DNA from: Actinomycetota bacterium
GTDB lineage: Bacteria > Actinomycetota > Actinomycetes > Nanopelagicales > Nanopelagicaceae
Reading direction: 5' to 3'
NCBI GenBank assembly: GCA_009698975.1
Contig: WLPB01000064.1
Coordinates: 1-6,643, forward strand
DNA: 6,643 nucleotides
Shown: positions 1-6,643 of the stretch, one piece after another
Position numbering within the stretch: position 1 is the stretch's first letter
Layout: each line of letters starts with the position of its first letter
The notes under the pieces: generated by a model
Told to the model about the DNA's origin: nothing
What the model saw: the letters and a program-made list of their open reading frames with translations, nothing else
The model's database searches: none
Program-made: the position numbers and the translations under genes

Positions 1-30
1 GAGAGCTCCCGTGCGAAAGGTTAAGTACTA
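1..30 (+). promoter_or_regulatory. secA leader with ribosome binding site
   Basis: This is the short stretch before the SecA start codon. AAAGG at 16-20, ten bases before the ATG at 31, is a plausible Shine-Dalgarno element for secA. The upstream gene and the promoter lie outside the window, so nothing can be said about transcription start. In many actinobacteria the gene before secA encodes a ribosome hibernation factor, but that cannot be tested here. Confidence 0.5.
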
Positions 31-2697
31 ATGTCAAAGATTTTAGACCGGATTATGCGCGCAGGCGAAGGAAAGATTCTTCGCGACCTCGGCAAGCTTG
101 TTGACCAAGTCAATAGCTTCGAAGCAAACATCTCCAGCCTTTCAGATCAAGACCTTCGCGCTAAGACCGATGAGTTTAAGAAGCGCCTCGAGGCGGATGA
201 GACTCTCGATGATCTCCTCCCAGAAGCATTCGCTGTAGTTCGCGAAGCGGCAAAGCGCACTCTCGGGCAGCGTCATTACGACGTTCAGTTAATGGGTGGC
301 GCAGCACTTCACTTAGGAAATATTGCCGAGATGCGTACCGGTGAAGGAAAGACTCTCGTTGCAACTTTGCCGTGCTACCTCAATGCGCTCGCAGGTAAAG
401 GCGTTCACGTTGTTACTGTCAATGATTATCTCGCAGAGCGTGACTCAGAGTGGATGGGACGTATTCATCGCTTTCTTGGCTTAAGCGTAGGCGTCATTAT
501 CAATAGCATGACACCAGCGGAGCGTCGCGAGGCCTACCACTGCGATATTACTTACGGAACAAATAATGAATTTGGCTTTGACTACCTTCGCGACAATATG
601 GCGTGGACGCTCGATGATTGCGTTCAGCGCGAGCACCACTTTGCTGTAGTCGATGAGGTTGACTCAATTCTTATCGATGAGGCAAGAACACCTCTGATTA
701 TTAGCGGCCCTGCTGATAAGGCAACAAAATGGTATGTGGAGTTTGCAAATATTGCGACAAAACTTTCCCGTGACACTCATTACGAGGTAGATGAGAAGAA
801 GAAGACGATCGGAATTCTCGAAGATGGCGTAAGCAAGGTAGAAGAGCTCCTAGGTATCGAAAATCTCTATGAAGCAGCGAATACCACTCTGATTGGCTAC
901 CTCAACAATTCGGTCCGCGCGAAAGAACTTTTCAAACGTGATAAAGATTATGTGGTGATGAATGGTGAACTTCTGATTGTTGATGAGCACACAGGCCGCA
1001 TGCTCTCTGGACGTCGCTACTCAGAAGGTCTCCACCAAGCGCTTGAGGCTAAAGAGCGCATTGAGATTAAAGATGAAAATCAAACTCTTGCAACAATCAC
1101 ACTTCAGAACTACTTCCGTCTCTACGAAAAGATTTCTGGAATGACCGGAACGGCGATGACGGAAGCATCTGAATTCCACCAAATTTACAAGCTTGGAGTA
1201 GTTCCTATCCCGACTAACCGCATCATGCAGCGCATCGATCAAGCTGATCTAGTTTATAAATCTGAAGCAGGAAAGTTCAACGCTGTCGTCACTGACATTG
1301 CAGAGCGCTATCGCAAAGGTCAGCCGGTATTGGTTGGAACTGTAAGCGTTGAAAAGTCCGAAGAGCTATCTTCACTTCTTAAGCGTTCAGGTGTTCCGCA
1401 CGAAGTTCTTAATGCAAAGCATCACGAGCGCGAAGCCTCAATTATTGCCCGAGCAGGAGAAAAAGGCGCAGTTACGGTCGCTACAAATATGGCAGGCCGT
1501 GGAACTGACATTATGCTCGGTGGTAACCCAGAATTTATGGCAGATTTTGAACTTCAACGCCGCGGAATTTCACCGGTCGATAATGCTGCAGAGTATGAAG
1601 CAGCATGGCCCGCTGAAATCGAAAAGCAGAAGGCTGCGATTGCCAAGGATCACGAAGAAGTAATCTCACTCGGTGGCCTTTATGTACTTGGCACAGAGCG
1701 ACATGAATCTCGTCGTATCGACAATCAGCTTCGTGGACGTTCAGGTCGCCAAGGCGATCCAGGTGAGTCTCGCTTCTACCTCTCGCTTCAAGATGAATTG
1801 ATGCGTCGCTTTAACTCAGCGATGGTCGAGCGATTCTTAGCAGCAGCAGGTTTGCCAGAGGATGAGCCAATCGAATCAAAGATGGTCTCAAACGCTATTC
1901 GTTCAGCTCAGACTCAAGTTGAAGCTCAAAACTTTGAGATTCGAAAGAACGTTCTTAAATATGACGATGTAATGAACCGTCAGCGCGAAGTTATTTACGG
2001 TGAACGTCGCTTGGTACTTGAGGGCGAAGATATCGGCACACAGGTAGGCGACTTTGTCAGCGAGACAATCACTGCCTACGTTCGTGCGGCAACTGCTGAG
2101 GGCTTCTCTGAGGATTGGAATCTTGCCGACCTCTGGAGCGCTCTGAAATTAATTTATCCAATCTCATTCACAACCGAAGAACTTCTCGCTGAAATCGGCG
2201 GAATCGGCGCACTCGATGCAGAGTTCTTAGAGGCAAAAATCCTTGAAGATGCCGCAAGCGCATATGCAGAACGTGAGCGCCAATTAAGCCCAGAGATACT
2301 TCGCGAACTCGAGCGTAAAGTACTTCTCTCCGTCCTGGATCGCAGATGGCGTGAGCACTTGTACGAGATGGATTATTTGCAAGAAGGAATCGGCCTCCGT
2401 GCGATGGCACAGCGCGATCCGCTCGTTGAGTATCAACGTGAAGGCTATGAACTCTTTTCAGCGATGATGGATGCAATTAAAGAAGAGCTAGCAAGCTTGG
2501 TATTTAATGTTGAAGTCAAAATTGAGGGTAATGAAATTGAAGCAAAAGGGCTAGCCGAAAAGCCAGTTGCGCAGGTGCCTCTTCAATACACCGCCCCTGG
2601 CGAAAATGGCGCAGTCACAACTGGCGACGTCTCACGAAATAGTCAATGCCCATGTGGTTCTGGTAAAAAATACAAGCGCTGCCATGGAGCTGCATAA
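31..2697 (+). CDS. secA: Protein translocase subunit SecA (preprotein translocase ATPase)
   Basis: SecA is the cytoplasmic and membrane-peripheral ATPase that pushes unfolded preproteins through the SecYEG channel. The 888-residue product is complete and close to the usual length (E. coli 901). In order it shows Walker A M101-RTGEGKT-108, the [10 protein letters not shown] motif from T129, Walker B DEVD at 208-211, the SGMTGTA segment around 369-375 after the preprotein cross-linking region, [10 protein letters not shown] at 485-494, and the arginine-finger motif [10 protein letters not shown] at 566-575. The helical scaffold and wing domains follow, then a C-terminal zinc-binding SEC-C motif with C873, C875, C884 and H885. 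The start is supported by the canonical N-terminus and an upstream AAAGG. The zinc tail and full motor suggest the housekeeping SecA1 type rather than accessory SecA2 (family knowledge plus inference). The gene is intact and its 3' end converges on the next gene. Confidence 0.98.
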   Translation: MSKILDRIMRAGEGKILRDLGKLVDQVNSFEANISSLSDQDLRAKTDEFKKRLEADETLDDLLPEAFAVVREAAKRTLGQRHYDVQLMGGAALHLGNIAEMRTGEGKTLVATLPCYLNALAGKGVHVVTVNDYLAERDSEWMGRIHRFLGLSVGVIINSMTPAERREAYHCDITYGTNNEFGFDYLRDNMAWTLDDCVQREHHFAVVDEVDSILIDEARTPLIISGPADKATKWYVEFANIATKLSRDTHYEVDEKKKTIGILEDGVSKVEELLGIENLYEAANTTLIGYLNNSVRAKELFKRDKDYVVMNGELLIVDEHTGRMLSGRRYSEGLHQALEAKERIEIKDENQTLATITLQNYFRLYEKISGMTGTAMTEASEFHQIYKLGVVPIPTNRIMQRIDQADLVYKSEAGKFNAVVTDIAERYRKGQPVLVGTVSVEKSEELSSLLKRSGVPHEVLNAKHHEREASIIARAGEKGAVTVATNMAGRGTDIMLGGNPEFMADFELQRRGISPVDNAAEYEAAWPAEIEKQKAAIAKDHEEVISLGGLYVLGTERHESRRIDNQLRGRSGRQGDPGESRFYLSLQDELMRRFNSAMVERFLAAAGLPEDEPIESKMVSNAIRSAQTQVEAQNFEIRKNVLKYDDVMNRQREVIYGERRLVLEGEDIGTQVGDFVSETITAYVRAATAEGFSEDWNLADLWSALKLIYPISFTTEELLAEIGGIGALDAEFLEAKILEDAASAYAERERQLSPEILRELERKVLLSVLDRRWREHLYEMDYLQEGIGLRAMAQRDPLVEYQREGYELFSAMMDAIKEELASLVFNVEVKIEGNEIEAKGLAEKPVAQVPLQYTAPGENGAVTTGDVSRNSQCPCGSGKKYKRCHGAA

Positions 2698-2700
2698 GAG

Positions 2701-3204
2701 TTAAAGAAGTCGGAGGGCGGTGCATAGCCATCGCCCATCTACTCCCTCACATCTCATCACGAGGGCACGTGTAAGTTCTCCAAATGCAATAGTTACCGCA
2801 GCTTCGCATGCTCCATCGAGTGGTTGCGTTATGTAGAGAGTTTTAATCCTACCGAGTCCCTTCAGCGAACCAACACCTCTCAAAAGCTCAAGGTAGATAA
2901 CTCTGTGGCATTTGCTCAGTAATTGCGCAGGTTGTCTGCGCCCACTCCAAATCTCCAAGAGGTTAATCGTAAAGATAGATACCCATCGCGATAGATCAGG
3001 AAGTGAATCTGCGGAGGTCGCTTTCGGAGAATCATCTCGCTCAAAACTCTCACCGAATGTTGAAGGCGCTAGATATAGTCGCGGCTTCTGTGGGACAAAT
3101 TCGGGGCGAGGGTGGAAGAGGTCGAGAGTCGGATGTCCCCAGAGGTCCTGGATTGCTACTGATTCATTGCGGGCTATGGTCATGAGAGGATTTTGCAGAG
3201 CCAC
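2701..3204 (-). CDS. Rv3235-family (DUF6459-like) protein of unknown function
   Basis: A 167-residue protein (GTG start at 3204) resembling the actinobacterial Rv3235 family often found near secA. No biochemical role is known to me. The N-terminal half (about 1-70) is rich in proline and charged residues and looks disordered. The conserved part has an R-R-x-P-x-Q-L core at 89-95 (RRQPAQL), preceded by a helix (WVSIFTINLLEIWSG), and a C-terminal beta-rich segment at about 133-165 (AAVTIAFGELTRALVMR, then GRWLCTAL). The ending with W and C-T-A-L closely matches the family pattern as I remember it. The start is uncertain: an ATG at 3183 would give 160 residues, and neither candidate has a clear Shine-Dalgarno. 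The stop codon is 3 nt from the secA stop, tail to tail. Its 5' end faces the SAF gene across a region holding a perfect palindrome, so it may share regulation with that gene (inference). Confidence 0.78.
   Translation of the reverse strand: MALQNPLMTIARNESVAIQDLWGHPTLDLFHPRPEFVPQKPRLYLAPSTFGESFERDDSPKATSADSLPDLSRWVSIFTINLLEIWSGRRQPAQLLSKCHRVIYLELLRGVGSLKGLGRIKTLYITQPLDGACEAAVTIAFGELTRALVMRCEGVDGRWLCTALRLL
2715..2736. terminator. Possible hairpin between convergent genes (weak terminator candidate)
   Basis: An inverted repeat of 8 bp (GGGCGGTG paired with CATCGCCC, one G-U pair) with a 6-nt loop begins 17 nt after the secA stop codon, inside the last codons of the minus-strand gene. It is placed where a terminator for secA would be expected. 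No clear U-tract follows on the plus strand; on the minus strand a short T-containing run follows. It may equally be a by-product of the coding sequence. Confidence 0.25.
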
Positions 3205-3249
3205 ACACTGAAAGAAATCAGCTAATCGTTTGAACTATTCCCACTTCGT

Positions 3250-3267
3250 CTCATACCTAGGTATGAG
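3250..3267. promoter_or_regulatory. Perfect 18-bp palindrome in divergent intergenic region (candidate operator)
   Basis: The sequence CTCATACCTAGGTATGAG is identical to its own reverse complement over all 18 bases, and symmetry stops at both flanks. It lies near the middle of the 112-nt region separating the minus-strand Rv3235-like gene (start 3204) and the plus-strand SAF gene (start 3317). A loopless palindrome is more like a binding site for a dimeric regulator than a terminator. Each half ends in TATGAG, which could act as a -10 element in either direction, but no good -35 partner sits at normal spacing. A TTGATA at 3285-3290 and TAGCGT at 3304-3309 also lie before the SAF gene, with a spacing (13 nt) too short for a standard promoter. 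The operator role is inference. Confidence 0.5.
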
Positions 3268-3316
3268 TGTGGATAAATGAAACTTTGATATTTGTAAGAG
3301 CTGTAGCGTTCCAATT

Positions 3317-3916
3317 ATGGCAGCCAACAATAAGAACTCGCAGAAACGTTTACTCATCGCTCTCACTCTCTTCTTTGCATCAATCTTTGCATCACTCTTT
3401 ATCGCTCTCGCCGCGAATAAGAGCGACGATTACTGGGTGCTCACTCATCCGCTTCCTTCGGGGGCGGTGATTGAGAGAAGCGATCTTGCAATAGGTAGCG
3501 CGCTGCTTACCTTTGGAAAAGGCAATTACCTTCGTATTAGTAGTAACGCACTTGGAATGGTGACAGCACGTTCTTTACGCTCAGGGGAACTTTTAAGTAG
3601 ATACGATTTAAGGGAGACCAACTCTCAGACTACAACTGCTCAGGTAGCGATATCAATGCAATCAAGTGATATTCCCATAAGTATTTCTGAGGGAAATGTA
3701 GTCTCGATTTATCAAATATTTGATTCTCGAAATGGTGAGCCACTTCAGAGCCCCAAGCGAATATTGGTGAAAGCTTTTGTGACAGCCATAGATAGAGAGG
3801 GATTTAAATTTGGGGGAGAGGCAGCGGTAACGCTCGCAGTTAAAAGCAATCAGATTGAAACGCTTCTCGCCGCAAAGAGCAGCGGGCGTCTTGTCATGGT
3901 TACTAGTTATGACTGA
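3317..3916 (+). CDS. SAF-domain membrane-anchored protein, CpaB/RcpC-like
   Basis: A 199-residue protein with one N-terminal membrane segment at about 11-33 (LLIALTLFFASIFASLFIAL) after a short positively charged head, so the rest is probably extracytoplasmic. A SAF-like domain spans about 40-98: a first half with L-P-S-G-A-V-I-x-x-x-D-L at 46-57, and a second with ARSLRSGELLSRYDL at 84-98, the typical paired 'G..i...dL' strands. Residues 109-198 form a second beta-rich region like the RcpC part of CpaB. CpaB proteins serve in Tad/Flp pilus assembly, but the actinobacterial relatives beside CpaE-like genes are poorly characterised and no other pilus gene is visible here. The ATG at 3317 is the only common start after an in-frame stop at 3278. 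No Shine-Dalgarno precedes it. The end overlaps the next gene by 8 nt. Confidence 0.75.
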   Translation: MAANNKNSQKRLLIALTLFFASIFASLFIALAANKSDDYWVLTHPLPSGAVIERSDLAIGSALLTFGKGNYLRISSNALGMVTARSLRSGELLSRYDLRETNSQTTTAQVAISMQSSDIPISISEGNVVSIYQIFDSRNGEPLQSPKRILVKAFVTAIDREGFKFGGEAAVTLAVKSNQIETLLAAKSSGRLVMVTSYD

Positions 3917-4919
3917 TTCAGCGAAGAGTGCAATTACTGCTATCGGTGATAGTGCTCTAGAGAGTTCGACTGTATCTGCCTTGATTCGGCTGGGCTGGAA
4001 CGTTCTTTATAGAGCTCTCTCATTTTCGGACCTTGAGAACTACTTAGAAAAGTCAGAAAATATCGAGACCGTTCTCTTCTTTTCCCCAGATATTAAGGGC
4101 TTTGGAACTTTGCCAACTGAAATGAGAGCTATCGATGTTTCATCTCATCCAGAAAGTGATTATGTTTTGGCAGAACTGATCGAAAGTCGCGAAGAGAGCG
4201 TAAGCACTAGTATTTTCAAGGCGTTAAAAGGTATTCCAATATTGGGGGTCGGTTCATTTGGTCGATATAGCGGGGCCTCTACGATTGCTCTCAATCTCGC
4301 ACAAGAGAGCGCCATTAAAGGTGCGCGAACTCTGCTTATAGACTCTCATTCTCGCAATCCCTTTGCCACCAACCACTTTGCGCTTTATGGGTTGAACCGA
4401 AAAGTAGTTGAAGTCTCCGAGAACTTCTCCATTATTGAAGCAACAAATCTTTTCGAGATGTCATCGTTAGAACTCTCAGTAGACTCCTATGATTTCATCG
4501 TGGTTGAGTGTGGTGATATCTCCCAGCCAGCTGAATCGATTAATGGTCGTCGAAGTGCCGACTCCGGTTTCTCGTGGATAGCTCACAATGCAGATGAACT
4601 TCTAGTAGTCGTTAGCGAAAATACTTTTCAATCTCGCATGACCGGTAATCCATTTGCCCTTCTCGAAAGTGTGGCTATGAAGCCTTCACTTAGCTACATA
4701 TGTAATAAATCGTCACAAATTAATAGAGCTTCAAAGCAACGTTTAGCCCTTCAAATCGAGGGGGCAACAAGGCACCCAGTCACACTCTTTCCTTTCGATA
4801 CACGGGGATTATCTGCTGCGCTTCGAGATCGTTCCACACTGGCCAACTCAGCGGCCAAGAGCCCACTAAGAAGGGAAATCATCGCACTCTGCGATAGCCG
4901 TAGCTGGTGGGGGAGATAG
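3909..4919 (+). CDS. CpaE/MinD-like P-loop protein with degenerate nucleotide-binding motifs
   Basis: A 336-residue protein of the CpaE/MinD/ParA type. Residues about 5-90 resemble the receiver-like N-terminal domain of CpaE; about 110-325 form the MinD-like fold. The fold is recognisable from GRYSGASTIALNLA at 118-131, the A' segment LLIDSHSRNPF near D145, the Walker B strand YDFIVVECGD with E200, the ADELLVVVSE strand, a CNK strand, and the ending with LRDRSTLANSAAKSPLRR. Key positions are altered: the P-loop lysine is A123, the usual DxD is D145-S-H, and Walker B ends in Glu rather than Asp. ATP hydrolysis is therefore doubtful, and a structural or localisation role is plausible (inference). 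I chose ATG 3909, which overlaps the SAF stop (ATGACTGA) and suggests coupling. An in-frame TTG at 3855 would add 18 residues lying over the SAF coding sequence and is less likely. It could also be called a septum-site (Ssd-like) protein. Confidence 0.72.
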   Translation: MTDSAKSAITAIGDSALESSTVSALIRLGWNVLYRALSFSDLENYLEKSENIETVLFFSPDIKGFGTLPTEMRAIDVSSHPESDYVLAELIESREESVSTSIFKALKGIPILGVGSFGRYSGASTIALNLAQESAIKGARTLLIDSHSRNPFATNHFALYGLNRKVVEVSENFSIIEATNLFEMSSLELSVDSYDFIVVECGDISQPAESINGRRSADSGFSWIAHNADELLVVVSENTFQSRMTGNPFALLESVAMKPSLSYICNKSSQINRASKQRLALQIEGATRHPVTLFPFDTRGLSAALRDRSTLANSAAKSPLRREIIALCDSRSWWGR

Positions 4920-4922
4920 TCA

Positions 4923-4928
4923 TATATT
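4923..4928 (+). promoter_or_regulatory. Candidate -10 element for a leaderless DUF6912 transcript
   Basis: TATATT lies 8 nt before the ATG at 4937, the distance expected if transcription begins at or next to the start codon. Leaderless transcripts with a TANNNT box are common in actinobacteria (established). The gene has no Shine-Dalgarno at usual spacing: the nearest purine run, GGGGGAG at 4909-4915, is 21 nt away. No convincing -35 is visible, so this is tentative. Confidence 0.3.
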
Positions 4929-4936
4929 CTTCTCAT

Positions 4937-5329
4937 ATGCGCGTCTACCTGGGAACAACTGCAGATGAAGTCAATGACTTTCTCACAGAGCTCACACTCG
5001 ATGTTCCAGATTTATACGCTCCTACGACAATTTACAGGCAGAGCCATCCAGAGATGGATGAAGAAGAGATTGAATACTCGCTCTCACTACTAGCAGCAGA
5101 AGATGCTCTTGATTTAGAGAGTGAAGGTAGTGGCATTCCAGTAGTTCTCGCCTTTGAAGTAAGCGAAGATATTCTCAGCGACTTCGATGAAATCAGTGGA
5201 GTCCCGACGCGTGCGCTCCACTGGAAAGAGGTCGAAGCAGTCTTTACTGTTGGCAATGAGATTGAAGATCTCACATGGTTTGCACCCCAGGAAGTACCAG
5301 CACTTATTGAGGATTGGCTTAAAGGTTAG
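4937..5329 (+). CDS. DUF6912-family acidic protein of unknown function
   Basis: A 130-residue soluble protein recognised by its MRVYL start, the YAPT segment at 27-30, the acidic helix DEEEIEYSLSLLAAEDAL at 41-58, and a C-terminal region with a beta strand GIPVVLAFEV, then HWKEVEAVF and a final DWLKG. These match the actinobacterial DUF6912 pattern as I recall it; the function is unknown. It is strongly acidic, has no membrane segment or signal peptide, and lacks obvious catalytic motifs. The start at 4937 is chosen because the family begins with MRVY. A GTG at 4907 would add ten residues and overlap the previous gene, and is disfavoured. It follows the CpaE-like gene by 17 nt and precedes the kinase gene by 6 nt, so it could be co-transcribed with the kinase. 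Whether it belongs functionally with either neighbour is not shown by the sequence. Confidence 0.72.
   Translation: MRVYLGTTADEVNDFLTELTLDVPDLYAPTTIYRQSHPEMDEEEIEYSLSLLAAEDALDLESEGSGIPVVLAFEVSEDILSDFDEISGVPTRALHWKEVEAVFTVGNEIEDLTWFAPQEVPALIEDWLKG
5321..5325 (+). promoter_or_regulatory. Ribosome binding site for the PdtaS-like kinase
   Basis: AAAGG lies ten bases before the ATG at 5336 and within the last codons of the DUF6912 gene. The secA gene has the same AAAGG at the same ten-base distance. This supports the kinase start at 5336 and tight linkage of the two genes. Confidence 0.5.
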
Positions 5330-5335
5330 TAGGCG

Positions 5336-6643
5336 ATGCCCTCGATTGAAGATTATGTAGAAGGACGAAATCCACTTTCACCCGATGAGATTCACAAATT
5401 ACGAGAGCTAGTCGCCGATTGGCAACTTCTCTCAGATTTATCTTTTGCAGATCTCGTTCTCTGGGTGCCTATTCGTAAAGATGGAATTTCATGGCCTTCC
5501 GGATATATAGCAGTTGCACATATTCGCCCTACAACTGCGGCCACTGTATTTGCACATGACGTGATTGGAGATGAAATTCTCTGGGGTCAACGACATTACA
5601 TCGATCAAGCGCTCTCTGGTTCTGAGATTGTCAGAGATACCGTACCGGAACAATTCGGCGATCTCATGGTTAAGGAAGAGACCATTCCGGTTCTAATGGG
5701 CGAGAAAGTTATCGCCGTAATCTCACGTCACCGAAACTCCGAGTTAATGCGCCAGCCATCTAAGCTCGAGTTAAATTATCGAGAGATTGCACATGAGCTC
5801 TATCGAATGGTAGCTGAGGGTAATTTTCCCTATAAAAGTGCAGGCTCACTCTTTGATACAACACCGCGAGTGGGAGATGGGCTAATCCGTCTTGATGTCA
5901 ACGGTGCGATAATTTACGCCAGCCCTAATGCGAGATCAGCATTTAGCAGAATGGGTTGGACCAATGAATTAGCGGGTTACTCACTTGGAGAAATCGCAGA
6001 ATCCGTTGCCCGCGAGCAGATAATCCCCCGAGACGAATCATTATCAGGCGAACTCAGCGGTAAATCTCTGCGCCGTACCGAGGTGGAAAATATCGGCGGA
6101 ACTATTGACTTCATCGTTCTTCCAATCATCGCAGGAGAGAATCGAACCGGCGCAATTGTCTTGCTCAATAACGTAACCGAATTGCGTCGGCGTGAACGTG
6201 AACTCGTCACAAAAGATGCCACAATTCGGGAAATCCACCATCGAGTGAAGAACAACCTTCAGACCGTTTCGGCACTTCTGCGCTTGCAAGCACGTCGAAT
6301 CGAAGATGAGGGCGCCGCACAAGCTCTCAATGAAGCGGTACGCCGTATTGCTTCAATCGCCTTGGTTCACGAAACACTCTCCAATAGCCCCGATGCATCG
6401 GTGCAATTTGATGATGTTCTCGATCGCCTAGTCAGTCACGCTGTTGAATTAACTCCAAGGCTGAGCGAAATTACTATCTCACGTCAGGGTGAACTTGGAT
6501 TACTTGATCCAAGAATTGCGACCCCATTAGCCCTGGTAATTACTGAACTTATCTATAACGCACTGGAGCATGGCTTAGAAGTTGAAGGAACTCAATTAAC
6601 AATTTCGATTGATCGTGATGAAAAATCTGCGAAAGTCTCAGTA
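5336..6643 (+). CDS. pdtaS: PdtaS-like soluble sensor histidine kinase (3' truncated by window end)
   Basis: The first 436 codons of a cytosolic histidine kinase of the HisKA_2 group, resembling M. tuberculosis PdtaS (501 residues), which phosphorylates the RNA-binding antiterminator PdtaR. An N-terminal GAF domain (about 10-150) starts with the family-typical WQLLSDLSFAD at 29-39. A PAS domain (about 178-290) contains GLIRLDVNGAIIYASPNA. The HisKA_2 dimerisation helix has REIHHRVKNNLQT, with H302 directly before RVKNN as the expected phosphoacceptor (H301 adjacent). The ATPase N-box ITELIYNALEHG carries E404 and N408. The G boxes lie beyond the window. There is no membrane segment, in keeping with a soluble sensor. 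Where the mycobacterial GAF domain has two cysteines just before its R-P, this protein has A59 and I63. No PdtaR partner gene is visible; in mycobacteria it lies elsewhere. The start is fixed by the family N-terminus and an upstream AAAGG. Confidence 0.93.
   Translation, partial: MPSIEDYVEGRNPLSPDEIHKLRELVADWQLLSDLSFADLVLWVPIRKDGISWPSGYIAVAHIRPTTAATVFAHDVIGDEILWGQRHYIDQALSGSEIVRDTVPEQFGDLMVKEETIPVLMGEKVIAVISRHRNSELMRQPSKLELNYREIAHELYRMVAEGNFPYKSAGSLFDTTPRVGDGLIRLDVNGAIIYASPNARSAFSRMGWTNELAGYSLGEIAESVAREQIIPRDESLSGELSGKSLRRTEVENIGGTIDFIVLPIIAGENRTGAIVLLNNVTELRRRERELVTKDATIREIHHRVKNNLQTVSALLRLQARRIEDEGAAQALNEAVRRIASIALVHETLSNSPDASVQFDDVLDRLVSHAVELTPRLSEITISRQGELGLLDPRIATPLALVITELIYNALEHGLEVEGTQLTISIDRDEKSAKVSV

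Noticed and set aside
1349..1663. 104-codon plus-strand open frame inside secA
   Set aside because: It overlaps highly conserved SecA motor sequence in another frame, and the peptide has no recognisable pattern.
2925..2941. Hairpin GCGCAG-GTTGT-CTGCGC
   Set aside because: It falls in the codons of the conserved RRQPAQL motif of the minus-strand gene and has no U-tract, so coding constraint explains it well enough.
2912..3211. 99-codon plus-strand open frame over the Rv3235-like gene
   Set aside because: It lies antisense to a gene with recognisable family motifs, shows no domain of its own, and its residue mix looks like a frame shadow.
3267..3470. 67-codon open frame starting at the edge of the palindrome
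   Set aside because: It overlaps the SAF gene in another frame and is rich in Ser/Leu/His from reading the CTCTC-rich signal-anchor codons. No family resemblance.
4751..4936. Minus-strand 61-codon open frame at the end of the CpaE-like gene
   Set aside because: It is antisense to a conserved C-terminal segment (SPLRR), with no start signal or family match.
5977..6322. Two overlapping minus-strand open frames of 92 codons within the kinase gene
   Set aside because: Both lie antisense to the PAS and HisKA_2 coding region, whose protein sequence is clearly conserved.
1..6643. Mobile elements, CRISPR arrays, tRNA/rRNA genes or defence systems
   Set aside because: I found no transposase or integrase motif, regularly spaced repeats, terminal inverted repeats or tRNA-like fold. 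The window is tightly packed with core-type genes.

Overview
The window looks like a chromosomal segment from a low-GC member of the Actinomycetota (by eye below 50% GC, not computed). A combination of families points to this phylum: a secA neighbourhood carrying an Rv3235-family protein, a DUF6912 protein, and a PdtaS-type soluble histidine kinase that closely resembles the mycobacterial one. Compact spacing, overlapping genes and modest GC would fit a streamlined planktonic actinobacterium such as the acI / Nanopelagicales group, but that placement is inference.

Layout. Positions 1-30 are the end of an upstream leader with a plausible ribosome binding site. Positions 31-2697 (+) encode a complete housekeeping SecA translocase ATPase. 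It converges, with a 3-nt gap, on a small minus-strand gene at 2701-3204 encoding an Rv3235/DUF6459-family protein of unknown function. A 112-nt divergent intergenic region follows and holds a perfect 18-bp palindrome at 3250-3267. From 3317 a compact plus-strand run begins: a membrane-anchored SAF-domain protein (CpaB/RcpC-like), an overlapping CpaE/MinD-like protein whose nucleotide-binding motifs are degenerate, a 130-residue acidic DUF6912 protein, and the first 436 codons of a PdtaS-like kinase that runs off the end of the window.

How the genes fit together. SecA drives general protein export. The SAF and CpaE-like genes overlap by 8 nt and are probably translationally coupled. They resemble two accessory parts of Tad/Flp pilus machines (CpaB and CpaE), but no TadA/CpaF motor or TadB/C platform gene is present here. 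The CpaE-like protein has lost the P-loop lysine, the second acidic residue of its A' motif, and the Walker B aspartate, so it may be a non-catalytic scaffold. The PdtaS-like kinase has its phosphoacceptor and ATP-binding residues. It lacks the two GAF-domain cysteines linked to metal/NO sensing in Mycobacterium tuberculosis, so its input signal probably differs.

I saw no tRNA, rRNA, CRISPR array, insertion sequence or phage gene. This is mostly conserved core-genome context. The items most worth a second look are the degenerate CpaE-like ATPase, the palindromic site between the divergent genes, and the altered sensor domain of the kinase.
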